From assembly GCA_003963365.1 (NCBI GenBank), contig RXJG01000004.1, forward strand, positions 968,948 through 1,032,947: 64,000 nucleotides of DNA, written 5' to 3'. The translations under genes were made by a program, and so were the position numbers. The notes below the pieces were generated by a model. It did no database searches, was not told the DNA's origin, and saw only the letters and a program-made list of their open reading frames with translations. The DNA is from Sphingobacteriales bacterium. GTDB taxonomy: Bacteria; Bacteroidota; Bacteroidia; Chitinophagales; Chitinophagaceae. This document shows, piece after piece, positions 1-9,155 of this stretch. Every line of letters starts with the position of its first letter. Position 1 is the first letter of the stretch.

Positions 1-166
1 ATAAACACTGTAAATTCTTTAATAATTTGCTTCGACAATTTTAGATTTCCCGCTAATAATAAAGTATCTCAACAATTTAAAAAATTTAGACTTCATCCTT
101 GGTAGCTGCTAAAAAAGCAATATCATTCCAAAACTGGTTCGAAATTGATCCGCCATTCTCCACTGA

Positions 167-192
167 AGCTCCAACTTGGTTGGGGCTTTTTT
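167..192 (+). terminator. Rho-independent terminator at left edge
   Basis: A 9-bp stem (167-175 with 179-187, one G.T pair) with a three-base loop is followed by a run of six T. The T run lies on the + side only, so it ends a rightward transcript coming from the left of or inside the first 166 bases. No protein-coding end is recognisable in bases 1-166, all three + frames being closed by stops, so the transcript may be a non-coding RNA or a long 3' untranslated region. The leftward gene beginning at 1486 ends at base 191, directly against this hairpin. Confidence 0.6.
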
Positions 193-1486
193 ATTTCAGC
201 AAACTAAAATCAATCATAGGAGATAACCCAGTGGGTTCAACTTCAAACACACTATTCAACTTAGTACTATCATTAAAGAACCCGCAATTACGCAAATAGA
301 ATTTTCCATTCTCAATACCGCCACTATAATCTAAACGGTATGCTTTCTTTGCAGTAGCATCACCGGTAAAGATAGCTTTGCTGGGGGGCTTCCACTCTCC
401 TTTGCTTGTTTTGATCCATTGATTGTGATAAAAAGCTTTGCGGGTGATATTTCCTTTCTCCGGTTCAAAGTTTTCTAAAAAGGAATGAAGCCTGGTTAAA
501 TACGTGTTGGTATAAGGTCGATTAAAACTCGCAATCAGCAACCATTGATTCAACTCCGGTGCAAAGAAGTAAGAAGTATAATTAGTATAATTGTTTTCAA
601 CCGGAACAGCATGGGTTAAAAATTTATAGCTAACACCGGCTTTCCAGTGGTATCGTAAAAAACTTTGTCCGCCACTGCCTTCGTTGCCAAACTCTGCCGT
701 AACAACGCCTTTTCCTTTTTTTATTAAAATGATCTTTTTGTCAGCTGGTATGGCATTGGGATCATCGGTTGTATAAGGACTCCACACAGAGAACAGCACT
801 CTTCTTTCGGTTGCTGAGTTAACCTGTATGCCAAAATATCCTTCAGCAAAACCATTGGCCATAAAATAAGACCCAATCACATCATTTCCTTTAGGTACAG
901 TGATCTCATTGTAAAACCATTCCACATTATCAGTAGTATCTGGTAAGGGATAATTTAAATGAACAGAAGGTCCTCTTCTTCCCCAGTAGAAATAATTATC
1001 ATCATTGTTCTTTACAAAAGCAGTTTCATTGTTAATGCAGGTCCCTGTAAAAGATAAATGATCAATCATAGCAAACACATCACCAGCTTTTTGAATTCCT
1101 TTTATTTCAATCTTAATATAGCCCGGTTTACTGATCATCCATTCACCAATGGGCACATCATTCAACTTCCCGGAAAGAGAAATTCTTTTAGTCATTCCAT
1201 TTATGGTGCATTGAATAATTGATTTTCCTTTTATCACTTCGCCATTAATATAAACCTGTAAACTTCCTTTCTCATTCACATGAATATAAGTTGTAAAAAC
1301 AGTGCTCTCATTATTCCAGTTTATCCAGCCACTATCCGTTACTTCAGCTTTATCATTCTTTTCTTTCCTGGTTACCCATGAATTACCCCCAACTGGTACA
1401 GTTAACTTCTGTGCAGTAATGTTAAGACTTACGAGTAATAAAATGACAGATAAAAGCATCCGATTTATTTTAAGGGCTGGTTTCAT
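191..1486 (-). CDS. Secreted DUF3472 domain protein with N-terminal DUF5077-like domain
   Basis: A 431-residue exported protein. Residues 1-26 form a signal peptide ending in NITAQ, the usual Bacteroidota cleavage context. The region after it, with a jelly-roll-like GGNSWVTR start and repeated beta strands, resembles the DUF5077 domain; the middle and C-terminal part, with the YFYWGRRGPSVHLNY and FSVWSPYTTDDPNAIP segments, matches the DUF3472 family as I remember it. These families occur in polysaccharide-utilising Bacteroidota but have no assigned reaction. A later start at M10 is possible. The gene stands alone, divergent from cysH. Function unknown; the domain assignment is from memory of family sequence patterns. 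Confidence 0.75.
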   Translation of the reverse strand: MKPALKINRMLLSVILLLVSLNITAQKLTVPVGGNSWVTRKEKNDKAEVTDSGWINWNNESTVFTTYIHVNEKGSLQVYINGEVIKGKSIIQCTINGMTKRISLSGKLNDVPIGEWMISKPGYIKIEIKGIQKAGDVFAMIDHLSFTGTCINNETAFVKNNDDNYFYWGRRGPSVHLNYPLPDTTDNVEWFYNEITVPKGNDVIGSYFMANGFAEGYFGIQVNSATERRVLFSVWSPYTTDDPNAIPADKKIILIKKGKGVVTAEFGNEGSGGQSFLRYHWKAGVSYKFLTHAVPVENNYTNYTSYFFAPELNQWLLIASFNRPYTNTYLTRLHSFLENFEPEKGNITRKAFYHNQWIKTSKGEWKPPSKAIFTGDATAKKAYRLDYSGGIENGKFYLRNCGFFNDSTKLNSVFEVEPTGLSPMIDFSLLK

Positions 1487-1888
1487 TGTTCAAATATATT
1501 GATAGTACCTTCAATCATCTTTGTGGCAGAGCAAAAGACGGCATTCATAAATTTGGCTACAGTTTATTCACATCAAACAATTGAATAATGTTTAATGAAG
1601 TAGTTGGTTGCAGAAATAAAAGCATTTCGACTTTGAATTTAAGCCGGTTAGAACCATTCGGAACGTTTGTTAGCTTTTATTTGTTAAAAATCACTACCTG
1701 TACAATTTGTGGGGCATTTTTTTGATTACTCTACCATTTTTAAATAGTTTTGTCGCCAGTTATTTGATAATTTGAACCAGCCAGCGCATTTCCAATCTAC
1801 CCAGGCAATTTCCCGCCGGTGAGTTACATGTGTTTTTGCTGATGTTTAAATTTCTCGTTTGCTTCCAAAAAATGATGGTAAAGAAAAA
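1487..1888. other. Intergenic region upstream of cysH
   Basis: About 400 bases between the divergent DUF3472 gene and cysH. It holds a good Bacteroidota promoter for cysH (see 1722-1752) and a likely untranslated leader of roughly 130 bases. Between the promoter boxes, 1729-1747 carries a half match (CTCTACC) to the palindromic operator found elsewhere in the window, but the second arm is poor. I could not fold the leader into a known riboswitch. Confidence 0.5.
1722..1752 (+). promoter_or_regulatory. Putative cysH promoter
   Basis: TTG at 1722-1724 and TAGTTTTG at 1745-1752 match the Bacteroidota sigma-ABfr consensus (TTG at -33, TAnnTTTG at -7) with a 20-base spacer. Transcription would start near 1759 and lead into cysH. 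Confidence 0.5.
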
Positions 1889-2626
1889 ATGAGTGAGAAT
1901 TTAAAAAATAGCGTTACATGGATAGTCGACCAGTTGAGTGGACTAAAAGAAGTGCAGGCATTAACCTGGCTGGCTCAGCAATTCCCCGGTGAAGTAACGT
2001 TCTCTACCAGCTTTGGTTTGGAGGATCAGGCCATTGCTCATTTAATTTTTTCCAATCATCTTCCCATAAAAGTATTTACGCTTGATACCGGCAGAATGTT
2101 TCCTGAAACATATTCTACCTGGAGCAGAACGATTGAGAAATACGAACAAAAAATTACAGCCTATTATCCTGATGCAATTTCTCTGCAACAATTTATAGAA
2201 GAAAAAGGACCCAATAGTTTTTACGAATCAGTAGAAAATCGTAAAGGCTGTTGCTATATCCGTAAGGTAGAACCGTTGCAAAGAGCATTAAAAGGAAATA
2301 AAATCTGGATTACCGGAATCAGGGCGGAGCAATCAAACGATCGTCATGATATGCCGCGGGTAGAATGGGATGAAACGAACCAGGTAATTAAATTTCATCC
2401 AATATTGGATTGGTCATGGGGACAAGTTCACCAGTTTGTGAGCAAGAATAATATTCCTTACAATCCTTTACACGATAAAGGTTTTGTAAGTATTGGTTGT
2501 GCTCCCTGTACAAGAGCCGTGCAACCGGGTGAAGATTTCCGTGCCGGCCGATGGTGGTGGGAAGACAGCAGCAAGAAAGAATGTGGCCTGCATGTACATG
2601 AAGAAATAAAAATAGAAAGTAACTAA
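1889..2626 (+). CDS. cysH: Assimilatory adenylyl-sulfate (APS) reductase
   Basis: A 245-residue cytoplasmic enzyme of the PAPS/APS reductase family that reduces activated sulfate to sulfite using thioredoxin or glutathione. The PP-loop-like nucleotide site is TFSTSFGLEDQ (residues 37-47). Two cysteine pairs, CC at 121-122 and CAPC at 204-207, are the ligands of the [4Fe-4S] cluster that marks APS reductases as opposed to PAPS reductases; the catalytic cysteine is C232 in KECGLH. I chose the ATG at 1889 over an in-frame TTG ten codons earlier because it matches the usual family start. It heads the sulfate-reduction operon. No APS kinase (cysC) gene or CysNC fusion is present nearby, which agrees with direct use of APS. 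Confidence 0.95.
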   Translation: MSENLKNSVTWIVDQLSGLKEVQALTWLAQQFPGEVTFSTSFGLEDQAIAHLIFSNHLPIKVFTLDTGRMFPETYSTWSRTIEKYEQKITAYYPDAISLQQFIEEKGPNSFYESVENRKGCCYIRKVEPLQRALKGNKIWITGIRAEQSNDRHDMPRVEWDETNQVIKFHPILDWSWGQVHQFVSKNNIPYNPLHDKGFVSIGCAPCTRAVQPGEDFRAGRWWWEDSSKKECGLHVHEEIKIESN

Positions 2627-2647
2627 ACATATTTTTTTACAGGAATA

Positions 2648-2666
2648 ACCTACTATTTTAGTAGAC
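2648..2666. promoter_or_regulatory. 19-bp palindromic operator, copy 1 (cysD)
   Basis: ACCTACTATTTTAGTAGAC: one of six near-palindromes in the window with consensus RTCTACTAAWTTAGTRGAC. It lies 15 bases before the cysD start, in the 55-base gap after cysH, so it may control an internal promoter of the sulfate-reduction operon. Which protein binds it is unknown. Confidence 0.7.
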
Positions 2667-2681
2667 TAATAAAATAGAAAC

Positions 2682-3590
2682 ATGAGTCAGTACAGATTAA
2701 ATTATTTAGAGCAACTGGAGGCGGAAAGCATTCACATCTTTCGTGAAATAGCGGCGCAATTTGAACGTCCGGCTTTATTGTTCAGCGGCGGTAAGGATTC
2801 CATTACAATGGTGCACCTGGCGAAGAAGGCATTTGCTCCCGGAAAAATTCCATTCCCTTTAGTACATATTGATACAGGTCACAACTTTCCTGAAGCATTA
2901 GAGTTTCGTGACTGGTTAGCCAATGAAGTAGGTGCTACATTGATAGTTCGTAAAGTAGAAGATACTATCAAACAAAGAAACCTGACAGAGCCAAAAGGAA
3001 AATTCCCCAGTCGTAACTGGTTACAGACTTATACTTTATTAGATACGATTGAAGAATTCAAATTCGATTGCTGTATTGGTGGAGCCAGGAGAGATGAAGA
3101 AAAAGCAAGAGCAAAGGAAAGAATCTTTTCGGTGAGAGATGAGTTTGGACAGTGGAATCCAAAATTGCAGCGTCCTGAATTATGGAATATCTATAACGGC
3201 CGAATTCATAAGGGAGAAAATGTGAGGGTATTTCCAATAAGCAACTGGACTGAACTTGACATCTGGAATTATATCCGTGCAGAAAATATTGATCTGCCTT
3301 CTATCTACTTTGCTCATGAAAGAGAAGTGGTGGTGCATGAAGGTCAGTTAGTGGCATTAAGCGAATATGTAAAACTTGATGCGGAAGATAAAGTGATAAC
3401 TAAAAAAGTTCGTTACCGTACCGTAGGTGATATGACCTGTACCGCAGCAGTTGAATCCAATGCTAATACTTTGGATGAAGTGATTAACGAAATCACCAGC
3501 ACCAAAATAAGTGAACGGGGTGAAACAAGAATTGACGATAAAGTGACCGAAGCGGCAATGGAAGACAGGAAAAAGAACGGATATTTTTAA
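2682..3590 (+). CDS. cysD: Sulfate adenylyltransferase subunit 2
   Basis: The 302-residue catalytic subunit of ATP sulfurylase, which forms APS from sulfate and ATP together with CysN. The PP-loop SGGKDS sits at residues 35-40, and the GGARRDEEKARAKERIFS and PELWNIYNGR segments are the typical CysD signatures; length is as expected for the family. It follows cysH after a 55-base gap that carries operator copy 1, and precedes cysN by 74 bases. Sulfur-dependent control through that operator is inferred. Confidence 0.98.
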   Translation: MSQYRLNYLEQLEAESIHIFREIAAQFERPALLFSGGKDSITMVHLAKKAFAPGKIPFPLVHIDTGHNFPEALEFRDWLANEVGATLIVRKVEDTIKQRNLTEPKGKFPSRNWLQTYTLLDTIEEFKFDCCIGGARRDEEKARAKERIFSVRDEFGQWNPKLQRPELWNIYNGRIHKGENVRVFPISNWTELDIWNYIRAENIDLPSIYFAHEREVVVHEGQLVALSEYVKLDAEDKVITKKVRYRTVGDMTCTAAVESNANTLDEVINEITSTKISERGETRIDDKVTEAAMEDRKKNGYF

Positions 3591-3664
3591 ACTATGATAA
3601 AGGTTGAATGATAAATTTTAAATGATTCATTCAACACACAACATTTAACATTCAAAATAACGAT

Positions 3665-4906
3665 ATGGATTTATTAAGATTTATAACTGCAGGAAGTGTG
3701 GATGATGGCAAAAGTACATTAATCGGTCGTTTGTTATACGACAGTAAAAATATTTTGATTGACCAGTTAGAGCAACTGGAAAAATCAACCAAGAATAAGG
3801 AGAATGGTGAAGTGGATTTAGCATTGCTCACCGATGGTCTCCGTGCAGAAAGAGAGCAGGGAATTACCATTGATGTGGCTTATCGTTATTTCACCACACC
3901 CAAGCGTAAGTTTATTATAGCCGATGCTCCCGGTCATGTTCAATATACAAGAAATATGATTACCGGTGCATCCAATGCCAATCTCATTATCATTTTGATT
4001 GATGCCAGACAAGGAGTGGTGGAACAAACCCGTCGTCATTCCATCATTGCTTCTTTATTAAAGATTCCTCATGTGGTGGTGGCGATTAATAAAATGGATT
4101 TAGTGAACTACTCCCAGGATGTGTACAACAATATTGTGATTGATTATGCTGAAGTAGCAAAATCATTAGGGTTAAAAGATGTGACCTATATTCCTATCAG
4201 TGCATTAAAAGGTGATAATATCGTAGATAAATCTGAAACAATTCGCTGGTATGATGGTAAGGCTTTGTTGCAGCACCTGGAAGAAGTGGAAGTGGATACA
4301 GATGTTAATCTGGATAATTCAAGATTCCAGGTTCAGTATGTAATACGTCCACAAACAGAGGACTTGCACGATTATCGTGGTTATGCCGGTAAAATCATCA
4401 GTGGTATTTATAAAAAAGGAGATAAGGTTACCGTACTGCCTGCCAGTATTGAAACAACTATTTCAAAATTAGAAATTGGTGGGAAAGAAGTGGGGGAAGT
4501 TTTTGCTCCACAGAGTGCAACGATTCAACTGGCTGATGATATTGATATCAGCCGTGGAGATTCTATAGTGAGATCAACAGATATTCCTCAAACCAATAAT
4601 GAGGTAGAAGTATTGATGTGCTGGCTGGATGATAAACCATTACAAACCGGCAATAAATATTATTTGCAGCATAACAGTCGCCTGGTTCGTTCTGTTGTCC
4701 GCAATATCGAATACAAATTAGATGTAAACACTTTGCAGAAAGAAGCAGTGGAAGGTAATGTGAAACTGAATGAAGTGGTAAAAGCAACTATTAAAACTGC
4801 CTCACCGTTGGTATTTGATGCTTATCAGCATATCAGTGGTAATGGCAGTGCCATATTAGTGGATGAAACAAGCAACAGCACCGTTGCAGCAGTTTTATTT
4901 CAATAA
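3665..4906 (+). CDS. cysN: Sulfate adenylyltransferase subunit 1 (GTPase)
   Basis: A 413-residue EF-Tu-like GTPase that drives ATP sulfurylase by GTP hydrolysis. G1 is GSVDDGKST (10-18), G3 is DAPGH (87-91), G4 is NKMD (142-145), G5 is ISALKG. It ends in the two beta-barrel domains and lacks a C-terminal APS kinase domain, so it is CysN and not CysNC; this fits the Fe-S APS-reductase form of CysH. It is followed by the methyltransferase gene after five bases and is part of the same operon. Confidence 0.97.
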   Translation: MDLLRFITAGSVDDGKSTLIGRLLYDSKNILIDQLEQLEKSTKNKENGEVDLALLTDGLRAEREQGITIDVAYRYFTTPKRKFIIADAPGHVQYTRNMITGASNANLIIILIDARQGVVEQTRRHSIIASLLKIPHVVVAINKMDLVNYSQDVYNNIVIDYAEVAKSLGLKDVTYIPISALKGDNIVDKSETIRWYDGKALLQHLEEVEVDTDVNLDNSRFQVQYVIRPQTEDLHDYRGYAGKIISGIYKKGDKVTVLPASIETTISKLEIGGKEVGEVFAPQSATIQLADDIDISRGDSIVRSTDIPQTNNEVEVLMCWLDDKPLQTGNKYYLQHNSRLVRSVVRNIEYKLDVNTLQKEAVEGNVKLNEVVKATIKTASPLVFDAYQHISGNGSAILVDETSNSTVAAVLFQ

Positions 4907-4911
4907 ACAAA

Positions 4912-5763
4912 ATGAGTAAACAACCAACGATAGGAAAAGTAATTATAACAGGTGCCGGCCCCGGCGACCCTGATTTAATTACAGTGAAAGCAGTGAATCA
5001 TTTGCAAAAAGCAGAGGTAGTGCTGACTGATCGCCTGGTTAGTGATGAAATATTAAAGCGTTATGTTTCTCCGGAAGCAAAAGTAATTTATGTAGGTAAG
5101 CAATGCCGCAAAGGAAATTCAACACCGCAGGAAGAAATAAATGAGTTGATTGTTGAATATGCGAAGCAGGGAAAATATGTGGTGCGATTGAAAGGTGGTG
5201 ATGTTTCCATTTTCTCCAATGTACTGGATGAATATGAAACGTTAATAGCTAATAACATTCCTTATGAAGTAGTGCCCGGCATTACGGCTGCATCTGGTGC
5301 AGCAGCGTACGCCGGTATTCCTTTAACAGCAAGAGGTCATTCTACTGCTGTTCGAATTCTCACTTATTACAAATCAGAAATTGTAAGTGATGAATACTGG
5401 AAAGACTTAGCGACTACTTCTGATACACTGGTGTTTTATATGAGTGCTGAAACATTAGATAAAGCAGTTAATAAACTCATGCAGTTTGGAATAGGGAAGG
5501 ACAAACATATTGCTGTGATTGAACAAGCCACCACGCCATTGCAAAATGTATATGCGGCCAATGTGTATGATTACTTTAAAAAAATCAGCGGACAAAATTT
5601 TGTCTCACCATCGCTGGTTATCATCGGAAAAGTAGCAGCACTGCATGAACAGTATAGCTGGATAGCAAACAGCGGCAGCAAAGAATATTATTTTAAACCT
5701 GTTACACCTTTTGAAAATAAAATCACAAAACCGAACCAGTTAAAAAATGTTAGCAGAGCCTAA
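4912..5763 (+). CDS. cobA: Uroporphyrinogen-III C-methyltransferase
   Basis: A 283-residue SAM-dependent enzyme that makes precorrin-2 from uroporphyrinogen III, the first committed step to siroheme, the cofactor of sulfite reductase. The GAGPGDPDL SAM-binding loop is near residue 15 and the VPGITAASGAAAYAGIPLT motif near residue 120. It is the single-domain form (SUMT); the dehydrogenase step is encoded further down in the same operon. Its end overlaps the start of cysJ by 17 bases, which suggests translational coupling. Also called sumT; the cobA name is used in the methyltransferase sense. Confidence 0.95.
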   Translation: MSKQPTIGKVIITGAGPGDPDLITVKAVNHLQKAEVVLTDRLVSDEILKRYVSPEAKVIYVGKQCRKGNSTPQEEINELIVEYAKQGKYVVRLKGGDVSIFSNVLDEYETLIANNIPYEVVPGITAASGAAAYAGIPLTARGHSTAVRILTYYKSEIVSDEYWKDLATTSDTLVFYMSAETLDKAVNKLMQFGIGKDKHIAVIEQATTPLQNVYAANVYDYFKKISGQNFVSPSLVIIGKVAALHEQYSWIANSGSKEYYFKPVTPFENKITKPNQLKNVSRA

Positions 5764-7456
5764 ACTGAAAATAATTCTTGACCTCGTTCAGTCTTCTACA
5801 AAGGAAGAATTGATATGGATGAACGGGTACATCTCCGGTTTAATCAGCAATGGTAAGAGCCAGGAAGAGGTTGCCCCTGCTTCCCCGTCATCAGCTGTTA
5901 AAAAAATTACCATTGCTTATGGTACAGAAACCGGCAATTCAAAAAAAGTAGCTACTGAGTTTGCTGTAAAAGCAAAGAAGAAAGGTATTGCGGCTAAACT
6001 GGTAAGTCTTGACCAATACAAACTAAATGATCTGTCAAAAGAAGAATATTTTTTTACCGTTATCAGTACACAGGGCGAAGGTGAACCACCGGTTGGTGCT
6101 AAAAAGTTTTACGATCATATTCATAACAATGGATTTAAAATTCCGCAGTTAAAATATGGTGTGCTGGCATTGGGCGATACTTCTTATCCTTTGTATTGTA
6201 AAGCAGGTGAGGATGTAGATATACAGTTAAATAAATTAGGTGGAGAAAGAATTGTGCCTTTACAGAAATGTGATGTGGATTTTGAACAGGATGCCGATGC
6301 ATGGTTTGAGCATGTATTAAAATCTTTAAATGAACAAAATGTTGTAACGCCTGCAGCAAAAATTCAACCGGCAACAGAAACTAAAAAAGCTGCCGGTAAA
6401 AAATATTATAATGGAATCATCATCACCAATATCAATTTAAATGATAAAGGTTCTAATAAACAAACCTATCATGTAGAAGTTACAGCGGATGAGCCGATAG
6501 AATATGAGCCGGGTGATGCTTTAGCATTAATTCCCTTTAATAAAGCATCGGTAGTTAAAGAAATTATTGCTTTAACTGGCGTTAATACAACATTGGAATT
6601 AGAAACAGCGAAGGCAAAAGGGACAGTTGAAGAATTGCTGACAAAGAATCTCAATATTTGTTACCTGCTTAGTTCTGTCGTTAAAAAATATGCAGCTATT
6701 ACTGGTCATCAAATACCAGATGCAAGATTTGATTTAATTGAACTAATAAAAAAATATCCGGTTAAGGATGCGGCTCAGTTTGTGGAAGTACTCAAATCTT
6801 TAACAGCTATAGCCCCAAGATTGTATTCTATTTCATCTTCTCCTAATGCACATAATGGGGAAGTGCATATCACGGTAAGTTTAAACCGTTTCCTGGTAAA
6901 TAATGATGAACGTTTTGGTTTATGCAGTGAATTTATTGGAGGATTACCGGTTGATACCAATTTTACTTTCTATATACATAAAAACAGGAACTTCCGGTTA
7001 CCGGCTCCTGAAAAAGATATTATCATGATTGGTCCCGGTACAGGAATAGCTCCCATGCGTTCTTTCCTTGCTGAAAGAGATGCAACGGGAGCCACTGGCC
7101 GTAATTGGCTGTTCTTTGGTGAACAGCATTTTGTTACCGATTTCCTTTATCAAACAGAAATACAAAGCTGGTTAAGTACGGGTGTGCTGACAAAATTATC
7201 TTTAGCTTTTTCAAGAGACCAGCAAGAGAAAATTTATGTGCAGCATAAAATGAAAAAAGAAGCCGTTGAGTTATTTAGCTGGATTGAAGCAGGCGCTTTC
7301 ATCTACATCAGCGGAACAAAAGACCCGATGAGTAAGGATGTGGAGAATACTTTGCTGGAAATTATACAGGAGCAGGGTAATAAGTCAGCAGAGGAAGCAA
7401 ATGCTTATCTGAAGAAGCTGAAAGATGAAGGCCGTTATGAAAAAGATGTTTATTAA
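5747..7456 (+). CDS. cysJ: Sulfite reductase (NADPH) flavoprotein subunit
   Basis: A 569-residue diflavin reductase that passes electrons from NADPH to the CysI hemoprotein. After a short N-terminal region of about 45 residues with no assigned function, the flavodoxin domain starts at ITIAYGTETGNSKKVA (FMN loop), followed by STQGEGEPP. The FAD domain carries RLYSISSSP, and the NADP domain has GPGTGIAPMRSFL and ends in the family C-terminus GRYEKDVY with aromatic last residue. Order and length are those of CysJ. It overlaps the upstream methyltransferase gene by 17 bases and is followed by cysI. Confidence 0.96.
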   Translation: MLAEPKLKIILDLVQSSTKEELIWMNGYISGLISNGKSQEEVAPASPSSAVKKITIAYGTETGNSKKVATEFAVKAKKKGIAAKLVSLDQYKLNDLSKEEYFFTVISTQGEGEPPVGAKKFYDHIHNNGFKIPQLKYGVLALGDTSYPLYCKAGEDVDIQLNKLGGERIVPLQKCDVDFEQDADAWFEHVLKSLNEQNVVTPAAKIQPATETKKAAGKKYYNGIIITNINLNDKGSNKQTYHVEVTADEPIEYEPGDALALIPFNKASVVKEIIALTGVNTTLELETAKAKGTVEELLTKNLNICYLLSSVVKKYAAITGHQIPDARFDLIELIKKYPVKDAAQFVEVLKSLTAIAPRLYSISSSPNAHNGEVHITVSLNRFLVNNDERFGLCSEFIGGLPVDTNFTFYIHKNRNFRLPAPEKDIIMIGPGTGIAPMRSFLAERDATGATGRNWLFFGEQHFVTDFLYQTEIQSWLSTGVLTKLSLAFSRDQQEKIYVQHKMKKEAVELFSWIEAGAFIYISGTKDPMSKDVENTLLEIIQEQGNKSAEEANAYLKKLKDEGRYEKDVY

Positions 7457-7481
7457 TTATTAATTGAACAGCACAATAGTA

Positions 7482-9155
7482 ATGAGTGAAAAGAATAATT
7501 TATCACCGATAGAAAAAATTAAAGTCGCCAGTAAAGGATTACGGGGAACTTTAAAAGAAAGTTTATTAGATGAACATACGGGTGCAATCCGTGAACCGGA
7601 TGAAGCATTGGTAAAGTTTCATGGTATGTACCAGCAGGATGACCGTGACAGGAGAGAAGAAAGAGAAACAAAAAAGCTGGAACGTTTGTATTCGTTTATG
7701 ATTCGACTGCGTTTGCCGGGAGGTTTTTTAACACCGGAGAGATGGCGGGCTGTACATCATGTAGCAGGTGAACATTCAACTGGTGTAATAAAAATAACCA
7801 CCAGGCAAACCATTCAGCTGCATGGAATTTTAAAATCACATGTAAAGCCAACTATCAAAGCATTCAATGATGTTTCGCTGGATAGTATTGCTGCCTGCGG
7901 TGATGTAAACCGTGTGGTTACCTGCAATGCCTTGCCATCGCAATCACATTTACATCCGCAGATACACGCCTATGCAGATAAGATAAGCCAGTTGTTATTA
8001 CCAAAAACAAAAGCTTATTACGAAATATGGATGGATGATGAATTGATAGCAGAAAGATCGGATGAAACAGATCCATTATACCAGGACCGTTACTTACCAC
8101 GGAAATTCAAAATTGGTATTGCCATTCCGCCAAACAATGATGCAGATGTATTGATTAATGATATTGGATTAATTGCCATCATTGAGAATGATGAATTAAA
8201 AGGTTTCAACATTGCAGTGGGTGGTGGTTTATCTTTTACCCACGGCAATGAAGCTACCTATCCAAGGCTGGCAACAGTAATTGGATTTACAGATACAGAG
8301 GAAAAAACATTAAAGGCGATTTATGAAATTGTAACTATACAGCGGGACTTCGGTAATCGTTCTGACAGAAAGCAAGCCAGGTTAAAATACACTTTTGATA
8401 AAATGGGTGTAGAAGCTTTTAAAAAAGAACTGGATAAACGTACCGGCTTTAAACTGGAAGAACCAAAACCATTTACTTTTTTACAGCGTAAAGATGAATA
8501 TGGCTGGACTAAGAGTGACGATGGTTTGTGGCATTACACAGCTTTTGTTGAGGGTGGCCGTGTAACGGATGATGCAAATGCAGCTACTAAAACGGGATTC
8601 TATGAAATTGCTAAAACAGGTAAAGCTAATTTCCGTTTCACCTGTAATCAAAATGTGATTATAGCAGATGTGATTGAAGAAGACAAGGCAGAGATAGATG
8701 CTTTATTAACACAATTCGGTATAAGGCAGTTTACAGAAAACGCATCTGCTGTTCGTTTGAATACAGTTGCTTGTGTTGCTTTTAATACCTGTGGACTGGC
8801 ATTAGCTGAAGCACAACGTTATTTGCCAACACTCATCACTAAGATAGAACCCATCTTAAATAAATATGAATTGAATGATGAAGATGTTATCATTCGTATG
8901 ACGGGTTGTCCTAATGGATGTGGCAGAAGTACGGCTGCTGAGATTGGATTTATCGGAACGGCCTATGGTTTATATAACCTTCATATTGGTGGCGACCGCT
9001 TAGGATTACGATTGAATAAAAAATATAAAGAGAATTTAGATGAAGCAAATATTCTTGCGACAGTTGATGAACTGTTTAAAGTATTTGCTAAAGAGAGAAA
9101 CAGTGGTGAAACCTTTGGTGATTTTTCTTATAGAAAATGGATAGCCAACCAGTAA
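7482..9155 (+). CDS. cysI: Sulfite reductase (NADPH) hemoprotein subunit
   Basis: A 557-residue siroheme and [4Fe-4S] enzyme that reduces sulfite to sulfide by six electrons. Both cluster cysteine pairs are visible: C-x5-C in ACVAFNTCGLALAEAQRY and CxxxC in TGCPNGCGR. The siroheme-binding arginine-rich part ITTRQTIQLHGI is present. I chose the ATG at 7482, since the frame upstream only offers a TTG at 7464. It sits 25 bases after cysJ in the operon and its end overlaps the next gene if that gene starts at 9137. Confidence 0.96.
   Translation: MSEKNNLSPIEKIKVASKGLRGTLKESLLDEHTGAIREPDEALVKFHGMYQQDDRDRREERETKKLERLYSFMIRLRLPGGFLTPERWRAVHHVAGEHSTGVIKITTRQTIQLHGILKSHVKPTIKAFNDVSLDSIAACGDVNRVVTCNALPSQSHLHPQIHAYADKISQLLLPKTKAYYEIWMDDELIAERSDETDPLYQDRYLPRKFKIGIAIPPNNDADVLINDIGLIAIIENDELKGFNIAVGGGLSFTHGNEATYPRLATVIGFTDTEEKTLKAIYEIVTIQRDFGNRSDRKQARLKYTFDKMGVEAFKKELDKRTGFKLEEPKPFTFLQRKDEYGWTKSDDGLWHYTAFVEGGRVTDDANAATKTGFYEIAKTGKANFRFTCNQNVIIADVIEEDKAEIDALLTQFGIRQFTENASAVRLNTVACVAFNTCGLALAEAQRYLPTLITKIEPILNKYELNDEDVIIRMTGCPNGCGRSTAAEIGFIGTAYGLYNLHIGGDRLGLRLNKKYKENLDEANILATVDELFKVFAKERNSGETFGDFSYRKWIANQ

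Noticed and set aside
99-299. Small rightward ORF at the left edge
   Set aside because: It runs across a terminator and over the end of the DUF3472 gene, and shows no protein features.
1760-1888. Riboswitch (SAM or similar) in the cysH leader
   Set aside because: I could not find the stems or conserved core of any riboswitch class known for sulfur genes.
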